Shown here one piece after another: positions 28,081 through 37,728 of a stretch of 64,000 nt of DNA. The stretch is taken from NCBI GenBank assembly GCA_049889095.1, contig JBLJFK010000004.1, one strand, 5' to 3'. Under the pieces are notes generated by a model. That model was not told where the DNA came from, made no database searches, and worked only from the letters and a program-made list of their open reading frames with translations. The stretch is from Ewingella sp049889095. Lineage in GTDB: Bacteria; Pseudomonadota; Gammaproteobacteria; Enterobacterales; Enterobacteriaceae. The translations under genes and the position numbers were made by a program. Within the stretch, counting starts at the first letter, position 1. Each line of letters begins with the position of its first letter.

Positions 28081-29016
28081 GCGTGGTGAAGGTAGCCCAA
28101 AGAACTCTCGGGCCGTCACTTCATCGCTCGCAATTTGTTGCTTTAACGCATCAAGCGAGGCAAAACGCTGTTCATTGCGCAATTTCGCGCGCAGCACCAC
28201 GTCAATGTGGCGCCCATATAAATCCATCGTCGTGTCGAGCAGATGTACTTCTAACTGTTTGCGCACGCCGCCGACGGTCGGACGTATGCCGATGTTGGCA
28301 ATCCCTGGCAAAGGCTCTGGGCTCAGACCTAACACGTCCACGGCATAGACCCCTTTAACAGGCGACACGAGCCGTTTTAACGGCACGTTGGCTGTTGGGA
28401 AGCCGATAGTACGGCCCAGCTTATCGCCGTGAACCACACGTCCTGAAATACTGAACGGATGGCCCAAAAGATGAGCCGCCAGTTGCAGATCGTCATCGCG
28501 TAATGCATCACGAATCCCCGTACTGCTGATGCGATGCTCACCTTCCCGGAAAGTCTGGGTGCTGATGACATCAAACCCATATTCGGCTCCGGCTTTTTGC
28601 AAAAGCGGAAAATCACCCAACCGCCCGGCGCCAAAACGAAAATCATCGCCGACCGCCAGAAACTTCACGCCCAGCTTTTCAACCAACAATTGCGAGACGA
28701 AAGCCTGGGCAATATTAGCTGCAAATCGGGGTTCGAAACGCACGCAGAGCAGATAATCAACGCCGCATTCCGCCAGGTATTTGGCTTTATCCCGTAAACT
28801 GGTGAGCCGGGCTGGTGCTTTATCACCGGCAAACAATTCGAGAGGTTGTGGTTCGAAAATCATCACCATAACCGGTACACCCAGTCTCTGCCCTTCCAGC
28901 TTCAACTGTTCTATCAATGCCTGATGACCGCGATGAACGCCGTCAAAATTACCTATCGTAAGAACACAGCCATGGTGGCGTGCCCGAATATTGTGTATCC
29001 CGCGAATTAGCTCCAT
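28063..29016 (-). CDS. ribF: Bifunctional riboflavin kinase / FAD synthetase RibF
   Basis: RibF phosphorylates riboflavin to FMN and adenylates FMN to FAD. The 317-residue product has the N-terminal nucleotidyltransferase motif GCVLTIGNFDGVHRGH and the C-terminal kinase motif GRTIGFPTANV. The start MELIRGIHNI at 29016 matches E. coli. The native ending REFFGL is followed by PSPRYTRRT, and roughly the last five codons and the TGA stop come from the dispersed repeat, so the tail differs from relatives. It is the first gene of the operon. Confidence 0.95.
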   Translation of the reverse strand: MELIRGIHNIRARHHGCVLTIGNFDGVHRGHQALIEQLKLEGQRLGVPVMVMIFEPQPLELFAGDKAPARLTSLRDKAKYLAECGVDYLLCVRFEPRFAANIAQAFVSQLLVEKLGVKFLAVGDDFRFGAGRLGDFPLLQKAGAEYGFDVISTQTFREGEHRISSTGIRDALRDDDLQLAAHLLGHPFSISGRVVHGDKLGRTIGFPTANVPLKRLVSPVKGVYAVDVLGLSPEPLPGIANIGIRPTVGGVRKQLEVHLLDTTMDLYGRHIDVVLRAKLRNEQRFASLDALKQQIASDEVTAREFFGLPSPRYTRRT

Positions 29017-29388
29017 AGCTGGCTCAAATCCATAGCTGACGCATAACGGTGGAAATCGGCGGATTATACCTTGTACAGCCTCCGAGGTTAACCAGCGATT
29101 CACCCGATCACCGCATTCTCTTCGTCATACAACAGTTACGTCGGCACAAATGGAAGCGTACCGAGGAAAATATTTCATTCTTCGCAGGGAAAACGTGACT
29201 TTTAGCTGAAACAAAGCCTTAATGCTTCCCGTTGGCTGAATTACCACTCTCCTGTCGAATTTTCTTGCGAAAGACTGTATTCCAAGGTGGGAAGCTGTTA
29301 AAATCCTGCGCCATCACAACGTAACAAGCGTCGATTGAAGTTTGAACTCCGTTTGAACAGAGAAACGCCGCTTATTTGCACAAATCCG

Positions 29389-29417
29389 TTGACAAAAGAA
29401 GACCGAAAAGGCATATT
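29389..29417 (+). promoter_or_regulatory. Sigma-70 promoter of rpsT
   Basis: TTGACA (29389-29394), a 17-base spacer and CATATT (29412-29417) lie about 50 bp upstream of the rpsT start. The rest of the 370-bp interval between ribF and this promoter is AT-rich and holds no gene I can support; other rpsT and ribF promoters probably lie there. Confidence 0.65.
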
Positions 29418-29467
29418 CCTCGGCCTTTGAATTGTTCATCAATAGAAAAAATATTTGGGAGTTGGCC

Positions 29468-29731
29468 TTGGCTAATATCAAATCAGCTAAGAAACGCGCC
29501 GTACAGTCAGAAAAACGTCGTAAGCATAACGCGAGCCGTCGTTCTATGATGCGTACCTTTATCAAAAAGGTACACACGGCTATTGCAGCAGGCGATAAAG
29601 ATGCTGCACAAAATGCATTTAACGAAATGCAACCAATTGTGGACCGTCAGTCTTGTAAGGGTCTGATCCACAAGAACAAAGCAGCACGTCATAAGTCAAA
29701 CCTTACGGCGGCAATCAACGCAATGCAATAA
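29468..29731 (+). CDS. rpsT: 30S ribosomal protein S20 (TTG start)
   Basis: S20 binds 16S rRNA early in 30S assembly. The 87-residue product, starting (M)ANIKSAKKRAVQSEKRRK, is the usual length. The start is TTG at 29468-29470; in E. coli rpsT also starts with UUG, a feature linked to translational autoregulation. The frame is open further upstream, but those residues do not belong to S20. The protein has SCKGLIHKNKA where E. coli has AAKGLIHKNKA. A terminator follows at once. Confidence 0.96.
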   Translation: MANIKSAKKRAVQSEKRRKHNASRRSMMRTFIKKVHTAIAAGDKDAAQNAFNEMQPIVDRQSCKGLIHKNKAARHKSNLTAAINAMQ

Positions 29732-29755
29732 TCGCATTTCGTTGTCTGCTTGATA

Positions 29756-29782
29756 AAAAAACCGGCTTCTGCCGGTTTTTTT
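29756..29782 (+). terminator. Terminator after rpsT
   Basis: The hairpin AACCGGC-TTCT-GCCGGTT is followed by a run of T. It lies 25 bp after the rpsT stop, ahead of convergent nhaR. Confidence 0.8.
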
Positions 29783-29812
29783 ATCTCTAAAATTTGAGTA
29801 CCGCGCCTTGCC

Positions 29813-30703
29813 TCAGACATCAAATAACGCAGTGAAGTCCGTGTGACAAACGCGCTGCACCGAAGGATGTTGGATCATTCTCTCCGCAAAAATCACGTAG
29901 TACTCCTCCAAAAGCCCATCGACACGCCCCACTTCGACAATTCCTTCATCGACAAACACATCAGCCGAGTAAGCTGAAGGCGCCACAAAAATTGCATTGT
30001 GGTTTTTCGCAAAAGCTTTCATCAGTGCCGCATCATCAAATTCACCCAGAATCTGTACTTTCAACCCCTGACTGTTAAACCAATTAAGCAGTTTACGCCC
30101 TAACATCGAGCGTCTGCCGGGGATAAGTAAAGGCCGCTTTTCAAGACAGGCAGGAAAAGGACCATCGTCAGCAGGTTCGCGACAATAAAAACTAATGGGG
30201 CTTTCCCCCAATTTCACAGAAAAAAGTCCCTCCTGCTGCGTTGAGTCCACCGGACAGTCGGACAAAATCATATCCAGCTTATGCTGACTGAGTTGCTCCA
30301 GCAGCATTTCGTGCGTGGATTCAAAACAGCGCAGGTGAATACTTTTATTCTCTGCCACGGCTGCGTCGAGCACACGACTGACCAGCCTTTTGGAGAGCGC
30401 ATCCGCAACCCCAACGTCAAACAGCAGGTTGGACTCCTTACGATAGTTCACAATGTCCAGCATCTCCTGGCTCAGCGTAAACATCTTGTCGGCATAGCGG
30501 AATACCAATTGCCCCAGCTCTGAAGGGACCAGCCCGCGCCCCTGTCGTTTAAAAAGCTTTCCACCCAACCGGTTTTCCAGCGATTTAATCTGCCCGGTGA
30601 TGGTTTGCGGCGTCAGAAACAATGCTTCCGCCGCACCCACCACCGAACCGGTTTTACACACCTGCCAGAAATAGTACAGATGATTAAAATTAATATGTGA
30701 CAT
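29813..30703 (-). CDS. nhaR: LysR-type activator NhaR
   Basis: NhaR is the sodium-responsive activator of nhaA. The 296-residue product (E. coli 301) has an N-terminal winged helix-turn-helix (HLYYFWQVCKTGSVVGAAEALFL..., about residues 7-60) and a LysR co-inducer domain. It lies 50 bp downstream of nhaA, the conserved arrangement. Confidence 0.93.
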   Translation of the reverse strand: MSHINFNHLYYFWQVCKTGSVVGAAEALFLTPQTITGQIKSLENRLGGKLFKRQGRGLVPSELGQLVFRYADKMFTLSQEMLDIVNYRKESNLLFDVGVADALSKRLVSRVLDAAVAENKSIHLRCFESTHEMLLEQLSQHKLDMILSDCPVDSTQQEGLFSVKLGESPISFYCREPADDGPFPACLEKRPLLIPGRRSMLGRKLLNWFNSQGLKVQILGEFDDAALMKAFAKNHNAIFVAPSAYSADVFVDEGIVEVGRVDGLLEEYYVIFAERMIQHPSVQRVCHTDFTALFDV

Positions 30704-30753
30704 ATCCGCCTTTCCCTGCTGGGTCTACCGACACACGATCGCACAATCCATTT

Positions 30754-31935
30754 TTATTCGGCCTGAGGACGTACCTTTTTCGGTAGCAACTTATGCAGCA
30801 TAAGATAGCCCATCACCGCTGACAGAGTCGAACCCAGCAAAATACCGATTTTGGCATAGGTCATCAGCGCAGGATCTGCCTTAGCAAAGGCCAGCGAACC
30901 GATGAAAATTGACATCGTAAATCCGATACCACACAGCACTGACACTGCAGCGATCTGCTTAAAATTAGTGCCAGGAGGCAGACGGGCAATCCCTATTTTC
31001 ACGGCAATACCGCTGAAAAGCATGATACCTATAGGTTTCCCCAAGAGCAGACCGGCAGCAATCCCTACTGGCAATAATGAGAAAATCTGCTCTCCGGAGA
31101 CGCCCTGAAACGAAACACCCGCATTAGCAAAGGCAAACAACGGCAGGATAAACCATGCTACGTACGGGTGAATGCCGTGCTCGAGCCGACGTGCCGGAGA
31201 CACTTTTTTCTTCGTATCTAATGGGATAAAGAAACCCAGGATAACGCCAGCCAACGTAGCGTGAATACCCGACTTCAGCACACAAACCCACAACACAATG
31301 CCTACCAGCAGATACGGCGTTAATTTGGCGACACCGCGCCAGTTAAGCCAGGCAAGAACGGCGATAGACAATGCCGCCAGACCTAACGCAGTGATTGAAA
31401 CATCATGGCTGTAGAACAGCGCGATAATAGCAATTGCGCCCAAATCGTCGATGATGGCCAGCGCCAGTAAAAAAACTTTAAGACTGGTCGGAACACGTGA
31501 TCCCAGCAGCGCCATGACACCCAACGCAAACGCGATATCGGTAGCCGCCGGGATTGCCCAACCCTGACGTGCAACGTCATCAGCTCCGTTAAATAAAAGA
31601 TAAATCAACGCCGGAGCAACCATACCACCGATGGCGGCGATCGCCGGGAAAAGCGCCTGCTCACGGCTTGATAATGCCCCTTCACGCAGCTCACGTTTCA
31701 CTTCCAGACCAATCATCAGGAAGAAAATTGCCATCAAGCCATCGTTAATCCACAGCAGTAATGGCTTATCAATCAGCAGATCTGAAATACGCAGCGTGAC
31801 CGGTACGTTTAGAAATGCGTGGTATAGCGTCTCTGATGGTGTATTTGCCATGACCAGCGCGACCAAGGCTGCAACAATCAATACAATGCCACCTGCAGCC
31901 TCCATACGTAAAAATTGACGGATAATATTCGACAC
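30754..31935 (-). CDS. nhaA: Sodium/proton antiporter NhaA (GTG start)
   Basis: NhaA exports one sodium or lithium ion for two protons and governs pH and salt tolerance. The 393-residue protein has about twelve membrane segments, the paired ion-binding aspartates in LALAIIDDLGAIAIIAL (near residue 160), and the assembled-helix region GIGFTMSIFIGSLAF. I chose the GTG at 31935 because an AGGAG site lies 7 bases before it; the upstream ATG has none. In E. coli nhaA also starts with GTG. Confidence 0.94.
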   Translation of the reverse strand: MSNIIRQFLRMEAAGGIVLIVAALVALVMANTPSETLYHAFLNVPVTLRISDLLIDKPLLLWINDGLMAIFFLMIGLEVKRELREGALSSREQALFPAIAAIGGMVAPALIYLLFNGADDVARQGWAIPAATDIAFALGVMALLGSRVPTSLKVFLLALAIIDDLGAIAIIALFYSHDVSITALGLAALSIAVLAWLNWRGVAKLTPYLLVGIVLWVCVLKSGIHATLAGVILGFFIPLDTKKKVSPARRLEHGIHPYVAWFILPLFAFANAGVSFQGVSGEQIFSLLPVGIAAGLLLGKPIGIMLFSGIAVKIGIARLPPGTNFKQIAAVSVLCGIGFTMSIFIGSLAFAKADPALMTYAKIGILLGSTLSAVMGYLMLHKLLPKKVRPQAE

Positions 31936-32098
31936 CCTGAATCTCCTGTTATGCATGTTGAGCAGTCTGTAGTCTGCACAGATGAGAACATAATACAGCT
32001 TAGTACGATTCGGAAAAAATCGATTATTACTCTATTACCACTCGGAATTACCGATCTTTAGCACTCTATTTTTCATAGCGGAAATCATTTCACGCCGG

Positions 32099-32140
32099 GC
32101 AAAAAAAAAAATCCCCGTCGCTGAGCAGCAGACGGGGATT
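32099..32140 (-). terminator. Strong terminator after dnaJ
   Basis: Read leftward, AATCCCCGTC and GACGGGGATT pair around an 11-base loop and are followed by about twelve T. It ends the dnaKJ transcript. Confidence 0.88.
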
Positions 32141-32177
32141 GAAGAGGTTTCAGCTTCTGCCTGAGGCAGGATGCAGA

Positions 32178-33314
32178 TTAGCGGGTCAAATCATCGAAAA
32201 ACTTTTTTACGCCATCTAAAAAGCTTTTCGATCGCGGGCTGTTTTTCTCACCTGATGCCCCGCCGAAACTCTCTTCCAGGTCACGCAACAGCTGCTTCTG
32301 CTTGTCATTGAGACTGACCGGAGTCTCTACCACAACGCGGCAAAGCAGGTCGCCCTGTGCACCGCCGCGAACGGATTTAACACCGCGCGCACGCATACGG
32401 AATAGTTTGCCGGTCTGCGTTTCCGCAGGCACCTTCAGTTTTACGCGGCCATCAAGCGTCGGCACTTCGATTTCCCCCCCGAGCGCTGCCATCGCAAAGT
32501 TGATAGGTACTTCGCAGTACAGATTATTACCTTCGCGCTCAAAAATTTTGTGCGCCTTGACCTGAACCTGTACGTACAGATCACCGGCCGGGGCACCATG
32601 TTCACCAGCTTCACCTTCGCCTTCGAGACGAATACGGTCACCCGTGTCTACACCGGCAGGAATTTTCACTGACAGCGTTTTAGAGCGTTCTACGCGACCA
32701 TGGCCGTGACACTTGTTACACGGATCTTTGATAACTTTTCCGCGACCCTGGCAGGTTGGACAAGCCTGCTGCACAGTAAAGAAGCCCTGACGCATTTGTA
32801 CCTGACCTGCGCCGTGACAGGTTGAACAGGTAACCGGAGAGCTTCCTGCTTTCGCACCGCTGCCGTGGCAAACATCACATTCAGCAAGCGTTGGAATGCG
32901 GATCTCTTTGGTGACACCACGAACGGCCTCTTCGAGAGTCAGATCCATATTATAGCGCAGATCAGAACCCCGGCTGGCGCGCTGACGGCGGCCACCACCG
33001 AAGATATCGCCAAAGACGTCACCAAAGATGTCGCTGAACTCTGCACCGCCGCCACCGCCGTAACCTCCGCCTCCTCCCATTCCACCTTGTTCAAAAGCAG
33101 CATGGCCGTACTGGTCGTAAGCCGCACGTTTCTGTGCATCGGTCAGAATTTCGTACGCTTCTTTGATCTCTTTAAATTTACTTTCGGAGTCTTTATCACC
33201 CTGATTGCGGTCTGGGTGATGCTTCATCGCCAGGCGTTTATACGCCTTTTTGATTTCGCGCTCATCGGCCGTTTTAGATACGCCCAAGAGCTCATAATAA
33301 TCTTGCTTCGCCAT
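32178..33314 (-). CDS. dnaJ: Co-chaperone DnaJ
   Basis: DnaJ delivers substrates to DnaK and stimulates its ATPase. The 378-residue product (E. coli 376) has an N-terminal J domain with HPD (MKHHPDRNQGD), a Gly-rich linker (about 75-105), a zinc domain with four CxxCxGxG repeats (CDVCHGSGA, CSTCHGAGQ, CPTCQGRGK, CNKCHGHGR), and C-terminal substrate domains. The start MAKQDYYELLGV at 33314 follows family practice. It lies 100 bp after dnaK in the same operon. Confidence 0.97.
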   Translation of the reverse strand: MAKQDYYELLGVSKTADEREIKKAYKRLAMKHHPDRNQGDKDSESKFKEIKEAYEILTDAQKRAAYDQYGHAAFEQGGMGGGGGYGGGGGAEFSDIFGDVFGDIFGGGRRQRASRGSDLRYNMDLTLEEAVRGVTKEIRIPTLAECDVCHGSGAKAGSSPVTCSTCHGAGQVQMRQGFFTVQQACPTCQGRGKVIKDPCNKCHGHGRVERSKTLSVKIPAGVDTGDRIRLEGEGEAGEHGAPAGDLYVQVQVKAHKIFEREGNNLYCEVPINFAMAALGGEIEVPTLDGRVKLKVPAETQTGKLFRMRARGVKSVRGGAQGDLLCRVVVETPVSLNDKQKQLLRDLEESFGGASGEKNSPRSKSFLDGVKKFFDDLTR

Positions 33315-33414
33315 ACTTTTTCCTGCCCTCAACATGCGTGCACGGGCGTAGAGTTTCCTCGACGCCCGTGCTAGTTTTCAGTAAAAAGAACTTACTGTGC
33401 CCGCTTAAGGGCGA

Positions 33415-35316
33415 TTATTTCTTGTCTTTGACTTCTTCGAACTCAGCGTCAACAACGTCGTCATCTTTCTTCGCATTGTTGTCGCCGCCTTCTGGCTGGC
33501 CTTGCTGCTGAGCCATTTCCGCTAACTTACCGGACACCTGAACCAGGGCCTGAAGTTTAGCTTCGATATCTGCTTTATCTTCACCTTTAATAACAGCTTC
33601 AAGTGCTTTAAGGGCTTCATCGATAGCAGTTTTGTCTTCAGCAGGCAGTTTATCGCCGGCCTCTTCCAGTTGTTTACGCGTACTGTGCACCAGATGATCC
33701 GCTTGGTTGCGAGTCTGAACCAGCTCTTCGAACTTACGATCCGACTCGGCATTGGCTTCTGCATCGCTTACCATTTTTTGGATTTCTTCTTCGGTCAGAC
33801 CTGAAGAAGCCTTAATGGTAATTTTCTGCTCGCGACCGGTGTTCTTGTCCTTGGCAGATACGTGCAAGATACCATCGGCATCCAGATCGAAGGTCACTTC
33901 TATCTGCGCCATACCGCGTGGTGCTGCCTGAATACCGTCCAGGTTGAACTGACCCAGCGACTTGTTATCAACACAACGTTTACGCTCACCCTGCACAACG
34001 TGGATGGTTACCGCAGACTGATTGTCTTCAGCGGTAGAGAACACCTGGCTGTGCTTCGTTGGGATGGTGGTGTTCTTGGTGATCAGTGGCGTCATCACGC
34101 CGCCCATGGTTTCGATACCCAGGGACAGTGGAGTGACATCCAACAACAGAACGTCTTTAACATCACCAGACAGCACGCCACCCTGAACAGCAGCACCGAT
34201 AGCAACGGCTTCATCCGGGTTCACGTCTTTACGTGGTTCTTTACCAAAGAATTCAGCGACTTTCTTCTGAACCATTGGCATACGGGTCTGACCGCCGACC
34301 AGGATCACGTCCTGAATATCGGAAACAGACAGGCCAGCATCTTTCAGAGCCACTTTCAGCGGATCAATACAACGGTTAACCAAATCTTCAACCAATGACT
34401 CAAGTTTGGCACGAGTCACTTTGATGTTCATGTGCTTTGGACCTGTCGCATCAGCGGTGATGTACGGCAGGTTGACGTCAGTCTGTTGCGCAGAAGAGAG
34501 TTCGATTTTCGCTTTCTCTGCTGCTTCTTTCAGACGTTGCATCGCCAGCGGATCGTTACGCAGATCCATACCTTGGTCTTTCTTGAACTCTTCAACCAGG
34601 TAGTTAATCAGGCGGCTATCGAAGTCTTCACCACCCAGATGGGTATCCCCATTGGTTGCCAGAACTTCGAAGGTTTTTTCACCATCAACTTCATCAATTT
34701 CGATAATAGAGATATCGAAAGTACCACCACCTAGGTCATATACCGCAATGGTACGGTTACCGATTTCACGATCCAGACCGTAGGCCAGAGCCGCTGCGGT
34801 AGGTTCGTTGATGATACGTTTTACTTCCAGACCTGCGATGCGGCCAGCGTCTTTAGTTGCCTGACGCTGTGCATCGTTGAAGTATGCAGGTACGGTGATA
34901 ACGGCTTCAGTTACTGGTTCGCCCAGATAATCTTCAGCTGTTTTCTTCATTTTCTTCAGCACTTCAGCAGAGATCTGCGGAGGTGCAATTTTCTGGCCCT
35001 TGACGTCAATCCAAGCATCGCCATTGTCAGCACCAACGATCTGGTAAGGCATAATGCCTTTATCACGCTGCACTTCTTCGTCCTGGAAGCGACGGCCAAT
35101 CAGGCGCTTGATCGCAAACAGAGTGTTCTGCGGGTTGGTTACAGCCTGACGTTTAGCCGGTGAACCTACCAAGATTTCGCCATCTGCTGCATAAGCAATG
35201 ATGGAAGGAGTGGTGCGGTCGCCTTCGGCGTTTTCCAGCACACGTGCAGTAGTACCATCCATAATAGCCACACAAGAGTTGGTGGTACCCAGGTCGATCC
35301 CAATAATTCTACCCAT
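33415..35316 (-). CDS. dnaK: Hsp70 chaperone DnaK
   Basis: DnaK folds and protects proteins in an ATP cycle with DnaJ and GrpE. The 633-residue product has the ATPase domain (IGIDLGTTNSCVAIMDG; YDLGGGTFDISIIEID), the interdomain linker VLLLDVTPLSL, the peptide-binding domain, and the acidic C-terminal tail DDDVVDAEFEEVKDKK. The start MGRIIGIDLG at 35316 is preceded by GGAGG. A heat-shock promoter is visible about 125 bp upstream. Confidence 0.97.
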   Translation of the reverse strand: MGRIIGIDLGTTNSCVAIMDGTTARVLENAEGDRTTPSIIAYAADGEILVGSPAKRQAVTNPQNTLFAIKRLIGRRFQDEEVQRDKGIMPYQIVGADNGDAWIDVKGQKIAPPQISAEVLKKMKKTAEDYLGEPVTEAVITVPAYFNDAQRQATKDAGRIAGLEVKRIINEPTAAALAYGLDREIGNRTIAVYDLGGGTFDISIIEIDEVDGEKTFEVLATNGDTHLGGEDFDSRLINYLVEEFKKDQGMDLRNDPLAMQRLKEAAEKAKIELSSAQQTDVNLPYITADATGPKHMNIKVTRAKLESLVEDLVNRCIDPLKVALKDAGLSVSDIQDVILVGGQTRMPMVQKKVAEFFGKEPRKDVNPDEAVAIGAAVQGGVLSGDVKDVLLLDVTPLSLGIETMGGVMTPLITKNTTIPTKHSQVFSTAEDNQSAVTIHVVQGERKRCVDNKSLGQFNLDGIQAAPRGMAQIEVTFDLDADGILHVSAKDKNTGREQKITIKASSGLTEEEIQKMVSDAEANAESDRKFEELVQTRNQADHLVHSTRKQLEEAGDKLPAEDKTAIDEALKALEAVIKGEDKADIEAKLQALVQVSGKLAEMAQQQGQPEGGDNNAKKDDDVVDAEFEEVKDKK

Positions 35317-35440
35317 TTCAAACGCCTCCACTAAAAATTCATAATCGGTCAGGTTGCTACTCTATATGCGGACATTTTATTTGATTTCAACTGTCCGATA
35401 TCGCTGTTTTACCGGCGGTAACAACTGCGGTTGAGAATAA

Positions 35441-35470
35441 GATGGGGTCATGCGAGCCAGCATCAAGGGG
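35441..35470 (-). promoter_or_regulatory. Sigma-32 heat-shock promoter of dnaKJ
   Basis: Read leftward, CCCCTTGATG, a 13-base spacer and CCCCATC match the sigma-32 consensus (CTTGAAA, 11-16 bases, CCCCATnT) and closely resemble the E. coli dnaK P1 promoter. The 320-bp interval 35317-35635 between dnaK and satP otherwise shows nothing I can name. Confidence 0.8.
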
Positions 35471-35635
35471 TTCAATGAAAAAAAATCTTCAACTGCGACT
35501 ACGCCAGATCATTGTTTATACTCTCGCACCTCATTATGATGCCGCGCGCCTCTGACGATATGTGGATTTTTTAGCCCGTTCGCAAGCGATTATAGCCCTG
35601 TTATTTATTCGCAATACTTATAGTTCAGAGGACAT

Positions 35636-36208
35636 ATGCACAGCAAAATGATGGCTAATCCCGGCCCTTTGGGTCTGATGGGTTTTGGCATGACAACTAT
35701 CTTATTGAATTTACACAATGCCGGCTTCTTCCCGCTGACCGCGGCGATCGTGAGCATGGGTATTTTCTACGGCGGCCTGGCTCAAATCCTGGCGGGCGTG
35801 ATGGAATTCAAAAAGGGCAATACATTTGGTACCACAGCCTTTATTTCTTATGGCGCATTCTGGCTGAGTCTGGTCGGTATTCTGCTGCTGCCACGCATGG
35901 GGCTTGCCGATGCCAGCAGTGAAAGCTTCCTTGGCGCGTATCTTGGGCTGTGGGGCGTTTTCACACTGTTTATGTTTTTTGGCACGCTCAAAGCAAATCG
36001 CGGATTACAGGTTGTTTTCGGCAGCCTGACCATTTTATTTGCCCTGCTGGCCGTGGGTAACATGACTGGCAATGTCGCACTGCTGCGAGTTGCCGGTTTT
36101 GAAGGCATCTTTTGCGGCGCCAGCGCTATTTATCTGGCAATGGCCGAAGTGCTGAACGAACAGTATGGTCGCACCGTATTACCGATTGGCGTGATAAAAA
36201 GCGCATAA
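35636..36208 (+). CDS. satP: Acetate/succinate permease SatP (YaaH)
   Basis: SatP is a proton-coupled acetate and succinate channel of the AceTr (GPR1/FUN34/YaaH) family. The 190-residue product has six membrane segments and the family signature NPGPLGLMGFGMTTILLNLHN near residue 8, with NEQYGRTVLPIG at the end. It is divergent from dnaK, as in E. coli. A strong terminator follows. Confidence 0.93.
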   Translation: MHSKMMANPGPLGLMGFGMTTILLNLHNAGFFPLTAAIVSMGIFYGGLAQILAGVMEFKKGNTFGTTAFISYGAFWLSLVGILLLPRMGLADASSESFLGAYLGLWGVFTLFMFFGTLKANRGLQVVFGSLTILFALLAVGNMTGNVALLRVAGFEGIFCGASAIYLAMAEVLNEQYGRTVLPIGVIKSA

Positions 36209-36230
36209 CGCTACCCTTTACGTCATTTAG

Positions 36231-36266
36231 AAAAAGCCCCGGCGTTTCTACGCCGGGGCTTTTTTA
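36231..36266. terminator. Bidirectional terminator after satP
   Basis: AAAAAGCCCCGGCG and CGCCGGGGCTTTTT pair around TTTCTA. It lies between convergent satP and the MFS transporter gene. Confidence 0.85.
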
Positions 36267-36276
36267 TCGCAGACAA

Positions 36277-37599
36277 TTACTGCCCGGAAGTCACTCGTTC
36301 GGTAAATTCAGGTTTAGATTTCGTTTCACTGTTTAAATCACTGTTGAGATAAATACCGGTCAGTAAACCAATCACTGACAGCACAAGCACATAATAAGCC
36401 GGTGCCATCGGCGTAATCCGCATAATCAGGGTAACGAAAACCGGCGTAAGGCCGCCGAAAATGGCATAGGCCACATTATAAGAGAAAGATATTCCGGTGA
36501 AGCGCACTTCCGCAGGGAAAGCCCGGACCAGTACGTAAGGCACCGCACCTACGATGCCCACGCTAAAACCGGCCAGGGTATACATCAGCATCAGCTTTGA
36601 AGGGTCAGCGGCAACCACGTGGTAGAACGACCACGTACAAATGCCAAGAAACAGGCTACCAAAGATAAACGTCTTGCTGGCACCCAGGCGGTCAACAATC
36701 CATCCAGCGGCTATGCACCCAAAGGTCAGCGCGATGGTCGCCAGACAGTTGGCCTGTAATGCCTGAGCTGCCGGGATCCCTAACTGTTTTTGCAGATAGG
36801 TGGGCGTCATCAGAATAACCACCACGATACCCGCCGACAGCAGCCAGGTCATGATCATAGAAACAACGATCTCCTTTTTATGATTCGCCACCACTGACTT
36901 CAGCGGCATCTCTGCAGCCAGCGCCTTGTGAGCTTTCATCTCCAGGAAAATCGGCGTTTCCTGCAACCAACGGCGTAAATACATGGCGAACAAACCAAAT
37001 ACTCCGCCGATGAAGAACGGGATACGCCAGCCATAATTACTCATGGTTGCGGGAGAGAGCGTGCTGTTAAGCAGTGTGGCGACAAGGGATCCGAGCAGAA
37101 TACCGGCCGTCAGCCCTGCTGTTAGCGTGCCGCAGGCAAAACCGATGCGTTTACGCGGCACATGCTCAGCCACGAACACCCAGGCACCCGGCACTTCCCC
37201 TCCAATCGCTGCGCCTTGCAAAACGCGCATCAACAGCAGCAATAACGGCGCGGCAATGCCTATCGAAGCGTAAGTCGGCAACAAACCCATCGCCAGCGTG
37301 GGTAAAGCCATCAGCAAAATACTCAGACTGAACATTCGCTTACGGCCCACCAGGTCACCAAAGTGCGCCATGATGATACCACCTAGCGGGCGAGCCAGAT
37401 AACCGGCGGCGAAAATACCGAAGGTTTGCACCTGTCGTAACCAGTCAGGAATATCTGCCGGAAAGAACAGATCGCCAATGACTGCAGCAAAGAAGACAAA
37501 GATGATGAAATCGTAGAATTCGAGGGCGCCGCCTAAAGCAGCGAGGGATAAGGTTTTAAAATCCTGCCGGTTCAGCCGGCGATTGTTCGCGTGTTGCAT
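36277..37599 (-). CDS. MFS transporter, metabolite:proton symporter type
   Basis: The product is 440 residues from the ATG at 37599, with about twelve membrane segments. GGALEFYDFIIFVFFAAVIG in segment 1 and the loop motif HFGDLVGRKRMF are typical of the MHS subfamily (relatives include ProP, ShiA and KgtP). WLLSAGIVVVILMTPTYLQK fits segment 7. The substrate cannot be inferred; organic acids or osmolytes are usual. The frame continues upstream, but those residues are not family-like. It stands between satP and mog, which are adjacent in E. coli, so it is an insertion or a lineage-specific gene. Confidence 0.85.
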   Translation of the reverse strand: MQHANNRRLNRQDFKTLSLAALGGALEFYDFIIFVFFAAVIGDLFFPADIPDWLRQVQTFGIFAAGYLARPLGGIIMAHFGDLVGRKRMFSLSILLMALPTLAMGLLPTYASIGIAAPLLLLLMRVLQGAAIGGEVPGAWVFVAEHVPRKRIGFACGTLTAGLTAGILLGSLVATLLNSTLSPATMSNYGWRIPFFIGGVFGLFAMYLRRWLQETPIFLEMKAHKALAAEMPLKSVVANHKKEIVVSMIMTWLLSAGIVVVILMTPTYLQKQLGIPAAQALQANCLATIALTFGCIAAGWIVDRLGASKTFIFGSLFLGICTWSFYHVVAADPSKLMLMYTLAGFSVGIVGAVPYVLVRAFPAEVRFTGISFSYNVAYAIFGGLTPVFVTLIMRITPMAPAYYVLVLSVIGLLTGIYLNSDLNSETKSKPEFTERVTSGQ

Positions 37600-37728
37600 A
37601 AGATACCGTGTAGCACCAGAGTAGAGGTAAAAAGGCTTTAGCCGCTTTTTTGTAAAGTAATCATTACTATAGCGGCAAACAATTTTCACACCACAACGAC
37701 TGAATCTTATGTCAGAAATAGCTCAACT

